A DNA stretch of 64,000 nucleotides, from positions 248,001 through 312,000 of the forward strand of contig NC_037310.1 of NCBI RefSeq assembly GCF_000143535.2, written 5' to 3'. Below the pieces are notes generated by a model. The model searched no databases and was not told where the DNA came from. It saw nothing but the letters and a program-made list of their open reading frames with translations. Position numbers and translations under genes: made by a program. This document shows positions 23,403 to 34,357 of this stretch, one piece after another (position 1 is the first letter of the stretch; each line of letters opens with the position of its first letter). Source of the DNA: Botrytis cinerea B05.10. Taxonomy: Eukaryota > Ascomycota > Leotiomycetes > Helotiales > Sclerotiniaceae.

Positions 23403-23855
23403 ATGAGCGGTCTTCCCTATCAGCCTACCCCTAAGATGGACTACCACAGAACACCACAGGTATCTCAACCTGCCCGTAATCCACCATTGACATCAACACC
23501 GCATCAACAAGCAAGTGGCTCCTACCAGAATGCGCAACCGGCAACCTATCAAGGCGATCCTCAGAAGCTAGCAGCCTCATATACACCTACAAGTAGTCGC
23601 TACCATAAAGTTGAACCACAGATCTACTACAAGACACAACAAACACTCCACCCAACACGTCAAGGCTCAGGGGTTCCCAATAGTGAAGTGGCTGCCGCGA
23701 AAATAAAGTCACAGGCTGCAGGACGTACTCAGGAGCTCAGAATGATGGTCCCCGAAAGTGTTGGTCAAGTACAACAATCAGCCACAGAGCATGGGCGTCA
23801 TCATCGTAGACGCAGAAGCAGAGTCAGTAAAGGGCCCTGCTGCAGCATTCTGTGA
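23403..23855 (+). CDS. Small disordered protein with polybasic CaaX-like tail
   Basis: 150 aa in one exon, with the start in good context (CCAAAATGAG). Most of it is Pro/Gln/Ser/Thr/Tyr-rich and looks disordered. The C-terminus reads GRHHRRRRSRVSKGPCCSIL: a cluster of Arg/His/Lys, then Cys-Cys-Ser-Ile-Leu. C-S-I-L fits a CaaX box with Leu at X (geranylgeranyl type), and the preceding Cys could be palmitoylated, as in Ras/Rho tails. No GTPase domain or other fold is present. The likely reading is a small membrane-tethered adaptor; this is inference from the tail. It sits between the two related small genes A and C on the same strand. Partners and pathway cannot be told. Confidence 0.55.
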   Translation: MSGLPYQPTPKMDYHRTPQVSQPARNPPLTSTPHQQASGSYQNAQPATYQGDPQKLAASYTPTSSRYHKVEPQIYYKTQQTLHPTRQGSGVPNSEVAAAKIKSQAAGRTQELRMMVPESVGQVQQSATEHGRHHRRRRSRVSKGPCCSIL

Positions 23856-24917
23856 GAAATGGAATATGTTGTAGGATATCAGTGCATCAAGAAGTACTGT
23901 AATGGATGGTAGTTGGGCGGTAGTTCAGGACCAGGATAGTCGGGGTTCGGCTCGTAAACGATGAAACGTGGGGGGAAAGGAGGAAAGTCTCCTATCAATA
24001 CTGCTTCTAATGGTTGAAAATGGTAAAATGCCAGATTTTCAAACAAAAAATATGACTGGGTCATAAGCGATGGGATATAAATGGGAAGGGAAAAATGTTG
24101 CAAGATGCACAAAAATTAAATAGCCTGACTCTTAGAAAAACATAGCTTTTTCATAACCATGCATCTTTGTCCTAACATGACATCGTCGGATCAAAGTAAA
24201 TAAGTGAAGAAGCATGACTAACTGGACAATAAACCCCCTGAATCATTCCACTTATGATAAAAATGATAAGCGAACACAAAAGACAGGGTGACTGAACAAG
24301 AAAAAATGGAAATAGTGAAACAAGTGAAGATTTAGTCAAGCACACACTCGATCAATCATTAAGGGATTCAAAGTTCTCAAGCAGTTGACTAATTTCATCG
24401 ACCAGTCATTAAATCTTCGGTCGTTGGATGTTGCATGTATGAATAATGCCATGTGATTAATAGAAACACAATTCATATAGTGGGAAGACTTGTCCATGTC
24501 TTCGATATTTCCAATCTTTCAGCATTATTAACACTAACCTCATTCAACACTCCATACTACCAACAATTTATCCATCCAAATACCATATTGTCTAGATCAA
24601 CATCCAGGTAAGTGTTACATTCCAAAGTGCGATACCAGAAATTGAGACTCAAAGTCGTCGTCACTATTGGAAAAACTTCATACCCCAAGGACCCTACCTT
24701 GTGCACATAGATCGATATCAAACTCTTGATATTCTCTTTCTATCCGTATCCAGCAATTCTCTTCTTATTTAACCACCGGAATATAATACACATCGCATTC
24801 CTACTCGCCACTCCCATCCACCTCTCTATTCATCATCAAAATATTCATCAAATCGTAAGCAACCCCTTCCCACCCCTTCCATACACAGCCAGCCAACTTG
24901 CACTCTCCCCTCTACAG
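23856..24917. other. Spacer between small genes B and C, including a 5'UTR intron
   Basis: No supportable CDS; a 77-codon minus-strand frame at 23879-24112 has no family features. The last part contains a probable 5'UTR intron of the next gene, GTAAGC at 24856 to CTCTACAG at 24917, directly before the ATG. Confidence 0.45.
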
Positions 24918-25577
24918 ATGTGTCTCGACACTCTCTCGAAATTCTCCTGCACTCCATCCCACGACTCCCATAATACGAACCCCATACACGGCTACACAAT
25001 CAGTAGCACCACAGAATGTGCCCTCGTACTAAAAATATCCAATGCCAGATCCGAACGTGCAAGATACCCCTGTCCAAAAGGGACCCATCAATCTTCCATC
25101 GACACGCGCACAGATAATCGCAGAAACTTGTGTCCGGTGTGTACCGAACATTCGGGCAACGGGATAGCTGAAAAGGAATTCGAGATTCGGAGAAAAATAG
25201 CTTTGAAGGGGAAGCAGGACATCGAACCAAAGTTGGAGAAGAGAAGACAGAAAGCACTTGAATGGAAAAAGAGAGTTGGAGAGCAAAAGAAAACTGCGAG
25301 ACCGGCAGAAATTGCAAAACAAGCAGACCTCAAGAAACAACCAAAGCTCTCCAGACACCCAGCACGCGCAAGACACGAAGAACCCAGAAAACTAAATGCA
25401 CCTACAAGAAGACCACAAGCCAGAGTAGCGAACGAATCCCCAGGCGAAACAGTAGCTAGGAGATATGCAAATCGGCAACTTGACAAGGAGAGGGAATGTC
25501 GCGAGGATGAGAATGATAGAATTCAGAGACAGCTCGAACGAGAATTCAGCACGGAGAAAACACAGAGGGGAAGATAA
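24918..25577 (+). CDS. Cys/His-rich protein with charged C-terminal half (member C)
   Basis: The ATG at 24918 directly follows a good acceptor (CTCTACAG) and starts a 219-aa protein. An in-frame upstream extension exists but reads like leader sequence. The N-terminus MCLDTLSKFSCTPSHD has C2, C11 and H15 exactly as in the 22407 protein. Further Cys at 34 and 52 follow, then RTDNRRNLCPVC (C72-x2-C75) matching RTDKCLDC. From residue ~85 on the chain is highly charged, rich in Lys, Arg, Glu and Gln, and predicted helical or coiled. It is very basic overall. Member A lacks this half, so C looks like the same N-terminal module with an added tail. No known function; a metal-binding N-terminal module is inferred. 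Confidence 0.6.
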   Translation: MCLDTLSKFSCTPSHDSHNTNPIHGYTISSTTECALVLKISNARSERARYPCPKGTHQSSIDTRTDNRRNLCPVCTEHSGNGIAEKEFEIRRKIALKGKQDIEPKLEKRRQKALEWKKRVGEQKKTARPAEIAKQADLKKQPKLSRHPARARHEEPRKLNAPTRRPQARVANESPGETVARRYANRQLDKERECREDENDRIQRQLEREFSTEKTQRGR

Positions 25578-25988
25578 ACAAACATTCCCGACTTGTTTCC
25601 GAACCCTAGGGATTAGAAGAAAGGAAACTGTTGTATATGTATAATAGAGAAACGTGATATTATCCAAAAAAAAAAAAAAAAAAAAAGAGTATATGAATAT
25701 CACGTCAAAAATATTTTCAGAAAAAATAGAGATTCATTATAATAATCATAAACGAGATGCATGCTAACCCAAACCATTAAAGTAAGACATCAATCAACAC
25801 ATTATGTTGCCGACGCTATAACGCGCACCTAGAAGGGACCCTCAACATATGTGAAATCAAACACTAGCCAAAATTCCATCCCATCCCTATCGTGCCGTAC
25901 CATACCATTTTCCATCTCGCCTCACTTTGCAACCCCCCTCATTTATCATAGGGTTTTTCACTCTGCACTCACGTCTCCTGACCAATCC
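25578..25988. other. Convergent 3' spacer with poly(A) run
   Basis: Lies between gene C (plus) and the aquaporin (minus). It contains 21 consecutive A at 25666-25686 and AT-rich sequence after it. No gene is seen. Confidence 0.45.
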
Positions 25989-27494
25989 TCAATTATTATG
26001 CGTGTTATCTCTCAAATTCTCATTCGTGCTTCCCACAGCCGCACCACCCGTACCACCTGCACCGACCTTCAGAACGCCTTTCTTCCCGTTTCCCACAAGG
26101 GTTCCTTCACTATCTCTTTTATTCCTGTGCATTGCTCCCTCCCCACTATGCCCACCACCAATATTCTCATTAGCAAATTCATCCGTATGCAGGCCCCCTT
26201 CACTCAACCCCGCAAACTGATCATTCGCATTAGGTGGAGCGGGACTATCACTAAACGGTCTCCTCTTTGTCCCATATTCTTTTGGCGCCCCAAAATGATT
26301 CCCATTTTCATGAACATGAGATGCACCACTTTCATCAAGTTCTCTACCCACCAACCCCTCGCTCGCGAAACTGACTCGGTTCTTAATAGCCTGAGCTTCC
26401 GGATCAATCACTTCGCCAACGCGTCCTGCGTCTTGACCTGGATTTGCAGTCTCGTATTCAAGCATCTTAATGAATTTGTAGAACGCAGATGCGAGGATGG
26501 CGCCGAGAATAGGTCCGACCCAGTAGATCCAGTGGTAACCGGTGAATTGACCGCTGACGACTGAAGGGCCGAAGGAACGGGCTGGATTGACGGATCCGCC
26601 AGTAAAGTAGACGCCTGGTGTATGGTCAGCTTGTTTGTGAAGATAGGAGCTGCGTGTTGGAATGTTTGACTTAATTGGAGTACATACCGGTAAGTTCGGC
26701 AATAAATAGAGACAGACCTATACCAATCGGGGCAATAAAGGTCCCTTTATGTTTCTCAGCTGCGAGCATGAATATCGTAAAAACTAATTCAGCAGTAAGA
26801 AACATCTCGATAAAGAGACCTTGGACAATCGATGTGCCGCCTCCTAAACTAGTTCTGAATGTTATGGGGCCAGGGAAAAGAGCGGAAACAATAGCAGCAG
26901 CTGCTATGCCACCAATTATTTGAGCAAAAATTAAAAGAAGACCTCGGAAATATGGGAGAGCACCGACGATACACATTCCCATTGTGACCTATATTTTGTC
27001 AATGCCATTACCTGTGGGCAATCGAGAACGGAGAAGAACAGAGTGAAGGTTCTTACCGCAGGGTTAAAAAGACCACCGCTTATACGGAAGAAAACCCATG
27101 CATTAACTGCCAGAGAGAAACCAAAACATAAAGATACATAAAGTAGTTGAGCTGGATTGCTTGGTGTTCCGACGACATTCGAATCATTGGCCGGCGTTGC
27201 TAATAGAGCTACTTGGGTACCTGAAAACGCAAAGAAGAGAAAGAGGGTCGTTCCCGCGAATTCTGCCACTGTTGCCACGAAATGATTTCGGGTCTTGTTA
27301 TGTAAGTGAAGCCATCTATGAGCGTTTTTAAGTGGCTTTGTTGTGTAACTGACTGTATCTGGTACCCACTTAGTGAAAGGAACTCGATTTGACTTTAATG
27401 AATCTCTGCCGGCATGAGACTTTCGCGATTTTTTGCTGTCGTTGAAAAATGGTAGTACGAAACCACCGCCATCTCGAGGCTCGTTGATATTCAT
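25989..27494 (-). CDS. Aquaporin (MIP family)
   Basis: Exons 27494-27057, 26988-26688 and 26614-25989 give 454 aa. Introns are GTAAGA...TATAG (68 nt) and GTATGT...CCAG (73 nt). The spliced chain has six membrane segments and both pore loops: SGGLFNPAVTMG (split by intron 1 after NPA) and FTGGSVNPARSFGP. The second NPA is followed by Arg, as in the aromatic/arginine filter. At the position usually His in water-specific aquaporins (before LLAIDYTG in human AQP1), this protein seems to have Glu (AELTGVYFTGG), so selectivity may differ. About 90 residues precede helix 1, and ~140 hydrophilic Gly/Asn/His-rich residues follow helix 6. Aquaporin rather than aquaglyceroporin is favoured by GGSVNPARSFGP. 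The substrate (water, H2O2 or another small solute) cannot be told. Confidence 0.9.
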
Positions 27495-29382
27495 GATGGC
27501 TAGTTGAATCGACGACGAATTGAATAAAGAACGGCAATGCAGATGGGTATAGGATGGAAATCAGAATAACAGTTGAGTATTTATACTCATTCAAGTAGAT
27601 GTAATCAGCAACGAAAGAGGAATGTAATGTACAAAGAGAGCCGAGGGGTCGACCTGAAATAAAGAAACCCCCGCACCGCTGAGGAAAAGCTCCAGATCTT
27701 GAACTACAAAGCAACAACATAACTAGTTTCAATTGGATAGATCTCTAACCCTGAACCTCGAACTACATATACGTCAGATTTACGAAGCGGGGAATCTCAT
27801 GACAGCTAAAGCAGTAGGTTGCAGATTTTACTCCTTTGTATCGCAAAAGAATGGTTCGTTAGAGATGGGAAGGAGACCAAGCAACAGCCAGATACATAAA
27901 CTGCGGGAAGATGATAAATGATGATGTTGTGGCAGATGTCGTCCCTATCCAAAGCCAAAACTAGCAATTTTATATGCGAAGACGGACGTAACTGAACAAT
28001 TGCGGCTTGAAGGGAACTAGCTTTATATCAAGCCAAGTGATGGCTCAATTGATCTTGGCCGTTAAAACAAGTATTAAACGTCGGACAGACTTCACAAATA
28101 GTACGGAAACATTACAACAAGCATGAAAAAGCACGGGAAAGAAACTATAGGATGCTTCAACGGCTCACAGCACGTCTAAACTTTCCATATAAGAATTCTG
28201 GAAGCAGTGAAATATCAAGCACTGATGTGGGCTTGATGTGGCGAAAACAATTGCTTAGAACTACCAAGTAATGAATGCCACGTCGATGAATGGTTGTGAG
28301 GGAGAAGTATATGTCAAAATTTGAGTTGTACTTGAAGATTTGAAGTCTTGAGCTTGACGTAGTGTTAGAGCGTACTAGTTGTTGCTGTAGATGAACTTGA
28401 TTGTCTTGGCGATGTTGATGTGTATCAAGGAAGGCGCAAATGGATTGAGCAAAACATAGAGGAGTCATCTTCTTGATTGCGATCTGGGAAGGTTGGGGAA
28501 ACTCATTGGCGGTAAATGAAATGCCTCGTAGAATGCTCCTGGTAGTCTGGTAAGGAGACAATGAAGACAGATTGATAGCAGCCCTGGAAACTCTGTTGAG
28601 GGTCTGTCTTGAGCGCAGAAAACGCAAATGCCGAACCTGGAAGGCGCATTATATCTTTTGACCAAAGGGGGTTCATTTTTTTAGAATCCTTTAATCTCCT
28701 CCATTTAGGAAGGAAAGATATTGATCGATTTCGAGGGTTTCGACAACTGTTCGGACTGACTTCCGCAAGCGACGTAGAAGTATTGATTGGTAAGACCAAA
28801 CTGAGTGTAAAGGAAAACGAGAAAGAAGCATATGCACTTAGGTAATAACAATAGCAATAACAATAACCTTGAGTGTGATGATCCGGACATCCATCGTGTG
28901 TCGTGGAAAGGGATACGAACTACCTGCCCACCCAAGCAATCTTCGAACGAACTCCTTTTTGGTGCTTGATAAATTCCTTCAAAGTATCTCCAGCTAGGTG
29001 GCTCGGGTGGGTAAAAATAGTGTGAACACAGCCACACGAATTTCCTCTTTAGACCATGCAAGTTGATTAAATAACCCGGCTGCAAATCGATGACATACAT
29101 CGTACTTGGTGTTAATCTCCATGAGACACACACCCGGTTGCAGGTGTCTATCTATGTTCACTGGGACCGGTGAGCTCATCGATGCTCATCTTCATTACTC
29201 TATTTCAGTGGGGAGCGATGGCAAAGAATTCGAGAGTGGCTGATCGGGTATGTGTGGATATGCGTACCTATGTGCGGAGTAGTTGTATGAAAACGCCTAA
29301 TGTGTGCACCTCTTTGTGTTGGCACGGCTATTGCTTTGCTGGCAAGAGAGTGCAATGAAGATTAGTCGCAAGTACTAGTGAG

Positions 29383-29465
29383 AGTCGTGTAGTAGGAGCT
29401 GTGGAGTAGGAGTCGAGTAGGAGTCGAGTAGGCGTCGAGCAGTAGTCGTCGAGTAGACGAACTAG
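29383..29465 (+). repeat. Minisatellite, variants of GTCGAGTAGGA
   Basis: Short units built on GTCGAGTAG recur about six times with variation (GAGTCGTGTAGTAGGAGCTG, then GAGTAGGAGTCGAGTAGGC). On the minus strand it happens to be an open frame encoding Ser/Thr/Tyr/Arg/Leu repeats, which explains the artefactual ORFs here. Confidence 0.55.
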
Positions 29466-29617
29466 AGTAGCATCGCAAGCAATAGCTTGGGGCAGAGGCA
29501 ACACACAACACATAGATGCATATATGTACACCTAGGTATTTCCTGGTAATATATTGAATTTTATAACAATTATCATAATAATGGTAATAAACTGCTAAAT
29601 CAGAATTTATTGAATTA

Positions 29618-29642
29618 TCTCTCTCTCTCTCTCTCTCTCTCT
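29618..29642. repeat. (TC)n microsatellite
   Basis: An uninterrupted TC dinucleotide run of about 25 nt in the 5' region of the RING ligase gene. Confidence 0.85.
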
Positions 29643-30021
29643 TGCTTGTCGTATTGCAATCCTCGTGGATGAATACCTGAGCCACAGACCCCTCCCTCCT
29701 CCTTGCGTGAACTAAAAATGCGTGATCGTCACAAACAACTGATTCATCCCGCTCGCCTACCAACTTTCTTGTGGCTCAATTCTGTTGCTTGTATCCCAAC
29801 CCACGACGACTTTCACCACCACCTCCAACCTTGTTCTCCCCCTTACCAGCAACTCTTTGGTTTTGTTTGTATTTTGCAGCAAGAGTATTTTACAAAGATC
29901 CTTTCCCATCAAGTCGGATGCGATCAAGCTCACGCGAGTTCCAGCTGAAGAGCTGAAGGAGTTATATGTCGGTGCTCTCGAGTTATTTAAGCTTTTGAAT
30001 TCAAACAATACGATACCCACC

Positions 30022-32868
30022 ATGCGACCTCCAAGAATCGTGATAGTTGTTGCTTTTCTCCTTACTACTTTCTTTCTTACCTTTTTATCTCTGCGGTCCT
30101 CTCATGCACCGCAAAATGTATCTGCCACTACCACTACTCCCAAAACCGGAATACAATCATTATTCTCCTTCCGGGCCCCATTCTCGCTCTTCCCTCCCAA
30201 TGCGATTATAACTCTTACGAATGACAACACGACTGCTTTCCTGGCAAGGCCTGCTGCCTTTGGACCTCTACTTCCCAACGAAGGATTAAAGGGTCAGTTA
30301 TGGATAGGAAGTGGATTTGGGGATGATAGCATACGACAAGGTCCTGTTGCCTCCGGGGCTGAAGGCGAATTAGGATGCAGTGATGTGCCAGATTGGGTCG
30401 ATAATTTTGCAAAGTCTGGCGCGGCAGAAGGAGCCAAATCTGGAGACGATAAATCTGCGACGACTTTAAGCAAATCGAAAACAAACAAAAGGGCAAATGG
30501 CGATAAAACTTTCATCGATCGCACGTCGAGCAGTTTTTCGAAAGGCAAACATAATGCAGGAGAGCCTTCCGCTGATGATGGTACCGACGATTACCTTCAC
30601 CATCCTCTATCTGGATCAACAGTATCAAAACACACGGACATGCAACCTAAAGATCTCAAGGTAAATCATGCAGATATTCAATCCATACAGGAAGGTGCGG
30701 AAATAGCCGGCAAGGTTGTACTGTTGAGTCGTGGAGGCTGTGGATTTCTAGAAAAAGTGAAGTGGGTACAACGTAGGGGTGGAATCGCCTTGATTGTTGG
30801 TGATGACAAAAGTGGAGGACCACTAATTCAGATGTATGCTCGAGGTGATACCTCAAATGTCACCATACCAGCTATATTTACTTCGCGTACCACGGCCCAT
30901 CTACTCTCTTCACTAATAGGCCCCGGCACCTTTATGGAAGATGCACTGGATGAAAGTGGCAAGACGACATTGAAAGTCCAAAAGAATGACAAAGCAAAGA
31001 AAGTTGCCAAAAAGAAGACGAAGGAATCTCAGCCCACATTTACAGCTACTACAGCGACACCCAAAGCTACGAAAGCGAATCGAATAAATCGGAAGAAGGC
31101 GACCAAGAAGTTGTCTACAAAAGTGGAAGGCGAGACTACAACAATCGAAACGCAGAAACCAGGATGGTTCAAGTCGTTGTTCTATGGAACTGGTGGACGA
31201 AGTTCTGTAAAAGATAGTAGCCGACCACCTAGCAGCGGTCAACTTGATTGGGTTCTTGTTGACGATTGGAAGGATGATGATAACGCTGGCACGAAGAAAA
31301 TCTCAACCGCCAAACTTACAGGTCAAGAAAAGGCGGATGCTGACAAAAAATCACAGCAAAGTAGCAAGGATGGAAATAAGCCTGCAACAGGTGATGATTT
31401 TGTAATTGGTGTTCAGGATTGGCGTGATCCAGATTTAGTAGGGTCATCTGATAGCAAGGATTCCGAAAAGAACTTGAAAACAGGTACCACAAAGACAGAC
31501 GGGAAGTCTGATGCAAATAAGGCAAAGAATGAATCACCAAAGCCGACAAAGGCGGGAAAAAAGAATTCAGGTGGTGCCACACAAGAAGAGACTGAAGTGG
31601 CGCCTAAACTGCGAGGAGGAAGCATTACTCCTGGCAGTGGAGAATATGCTCCTAAACTCGCATCGGAAGCGGATAAGACTAAAGCCAAGGAGACTACTGA
31701 AAAATCAGGCTCATCTGGTAGCAAGACAAAGGGTATTTTGACAACTATTTTTGGTGATGATGAAGAGGACTTCGAATTCTTCGCGCCAGGGTCAAGCAGT
31801 ACGGGCAGTGTTGATATTGATGATGAGAACGAAGAGGATGATGATGATGATGATGGAGAAGACGGGGAAGACGGTCTTTGGGTTACATTGACACCTACCA
31901 GTGGAGCTAGTCCATTCCTTGACACTCTATTAGTATTAGTTGTCAGTCCACTGGTCACTTTGACTGTGGTCTACGCATTGCTACTCCTGAGATCTAGAAT
32001 AAGGCGACGTCGTTGGAGAGCACCTAAATCGGTTGTCGAAAGATTACCTGTCAGAACTTACCAAACCATTAATACACCTGGCAATCGATCTCCAACGGTT
32101 CCATCCCCAACTAGTTCTTCAGCATCCACCCCACTCCTATCACATACAACACCAGGTAGACCTCGTCCGAGATCACGGACAACAACAGGGATTCCAGAGC
32201 CTGGGGATATTGCTCGAGTCAATTCAAATCCATTACAAGTACCACTACTCACAGCACCTCAGCCTAATGAACATGAGAAAAATGTTGGTTCGCCCAGTCA
32301 ATGGAAGAAATATATGGGTAAGCAAATAGAGTGTGTGGTTTGCTTAGAGGAATATGTGGATGGCGTCAGTCAAGTCATGAGTTTACCTTGTGGCCATGAA
32401 TTCCACGTGGATTGCATGTATGTGCCCTTTTCTTTACTTCCGCCGTTTACAATCTATTGACACTTGTTTCTTAGAACACCCTGGTTAACAACTCGCCGCC
32501 GGACATGTCCTATCTGTAAAGGCGATGTCGTTCGTTCCCTCGCTCGAGGATCATCTTCTTCTCCACGTTATGAAGCTTATCATGATGATGACAGTGATGA
32601 CGATATTCAAGTTCAAGCAGCAGAAAATGTAAATACTACTTCCTCGTCTGCGCTACCCATTTCCCGCAATCTTGAAGATGAGATTGAAGGGGATCTAGAA
32701 CAGGGAATTTCTCCTCCGATACCAAGTCACTCTGGCAGACCTAGCAGACGAGGAGAAAGTTGGAGGAGTATGTTGGTTGATAGTTCTATGAATTTGTTTA
32801 GCGGGAGTCCATCGTCTCAATCGAGCAGTAGAAGTCCTAGAAGAGGGGAGGAAGATAGGAATCGGTGA
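30022..32868 (+). CDS. PA-TM-RING type E3 ubiquitin ligase
   Basis: Exons 30022-32417 and 32475-32868 give 929 aa. The open frame extends upstream, but the ATG at 30022 begins a good signal anchor (IVIVVAFLLTTFFLTFLSL) and follows a CCACC context. The lumenal part has a protease-associated (PA) domain with VVLLSRGGCGFLEKVKWVQ and GGIALIVGDD. A very long Lys/Ser/Thr-rich linker follows, with the related motifs LDWVLVDDWKDD and VIGVQDWRDPDL, then an Asp/Glu run. The membrane segment DTLLVLVVSPLVTLTVVYAL is followed by RSRIRRRR. The cytosolic RING-H2 is split by the 57-nt intron: CVVCLEE, CGHEFHVDC, then PWL and CPIC. This is the PA-TM-RING architecture (RNF13/GRAIL class) of endosome/vacuole membrane ligases. 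Substrates are unknown. Confidence 0.9.
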
Positions 32869-34357
32869 TCAGGTCCTAGGGGATGAATATCACAATCTTA
32901 TGATGAGAGAGGTGGGAATGGGTGGGAAGAGCAATGGAGTCAACCATGGGGAAGTAATTTATGTACTAGGTAATCTTGAGCATCGCCACACCTGTCGACT
33001 CGCCACTACGTTGACAGTAGGTGTAAGAGGGGTAGGAGGTGTATGGATGAAGAAAGATGAACGTCTCTTTTGTATGGGTGTATGGGATTAAACTAGGTTA
33101 AGAAGCTAAGGGACGGCAAAGGATTGATGGATGGATAGGTATTTTAAGACCTACCTACTTACTTGGGAGAATCAGGAGTGGGATGGAATGAGGATTCTGG
33201 GGAAAGGCATGGATGGCGTATATCATTCGTTTGCCTACTACTTATCTAGTTACTTTATAAGCTATTCTCCTTCGTTATACTCACATCATCACTAGATATC
33301 GCTTGTGACGCCCATACGACATCAAGTCTGAAACCTGCCAAAGTTAAAACCACTACTCGGGAGCGTATGATAAGATGGATCAAGAGACACTATCAAAGCC
33401 CCTTGTCAGATGTCGATTCTAAAACCATGGGGAGGGTGTGAATGGGTTGATGGCTGGGATTGTTGATGGATGAATGACCACAATATAAATAGAAAGATCA
33501 ACCAATCGGCTAACAGCCTGACGCCATGTGGCGCTTTGCGGAGTGGAAACTGCCGAGGAAATGTTGGCGTGAGATGATGTAAAGAAAGCTGGGACCAATT
33601 GGGGAAGTTGATTGCATTGAAACCCTTTATCAGCCACTTAATCAGCCACCCGTTTTGGTAGATCCCATCTACTTACCCCGTGTGTGAGTACTTCCCATTG
33701 AATGACCACGAACAAGTCAATGGTTGTGTGGTCTCCTTCTGCTTTTACAGATGACTTGAAGATATACGAGCAGATCTCTTTGTGTAGAACCCTACGTTTT
33801 TAAAGCTTGCTTTGCAACCAACAGACCAGACCGACCTTGACCTGTTTCCCGGCCTCCGGTCCCGTAATTGACTCAACGGACGCAGTCAATGCATGATTCA
33901 GTCATTGAGTCCTTGATTATATGTGCACGAGCCGGCTCTGCATGATCGCCTTCTTTGCGACACTGCTATAGGCACGATACCTATTTGGTGCGACGGGAGT
34001 TGGTATTTAAAGCGGAAGCGCGGGGCTTGGGGAAGCTGCGAATTTCATTTTGTGGATTCGAAGAGTCAAGATTAGGAAGGGAAAGAATAGACGTCGATAC
34101 TTCTATGCGGACGAACTGGATTTCGAAGATTGTATTATATTTATCGTGAGAAATCGCATTGCGAAAGGATTCGAAATAGTTGATTGAGGTTGGATTCGAT
34201 TCTCCGCGCTTGCGCTGCGCATCGGGGTCGACGGGCCTGTTGGCATTCAAGCTTGTTATTTTACGAAGCGGTCGAATATTACACTGCACGAAGTGGGACA
34301 TAGAAGTCTTAGAGCTTAAATTAGGAGTTGTTTATTGGTATCGGCTACGCAGGCATC
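32869..34357. other. Intergenic spacer, no gene seen
   Basis: About 1.5 kb between two plus-strand genes. Short frames at 32900-33091, 33419-33637 and 33955-34301 lack family features. Part of 34300-34357 may be the 5' leader of the VPS62-like gene. Confidence 0.4.

Larger units (their letters stand above)
27495..30021. other. Divergent spacer with microsatellites
   Basis: About 2.5 kb separate the aquaporin and RING genes. A 156-codon minus-strand frame at 28157-28627 lacks any family feature and was not accepted. A (TC)n run lies at 29618-29642, and GTCGAGTAGGA-like minisatellite copies at about 29383-29465. No RNA gene was recognised. Confidence 0.45.

Noticed and set aside
28157..28627. 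156-codon minus-strand open frame
   Set aside because: No recognisable motif, composition like surrounding non-coding DNA, and several competing frames overlap it.
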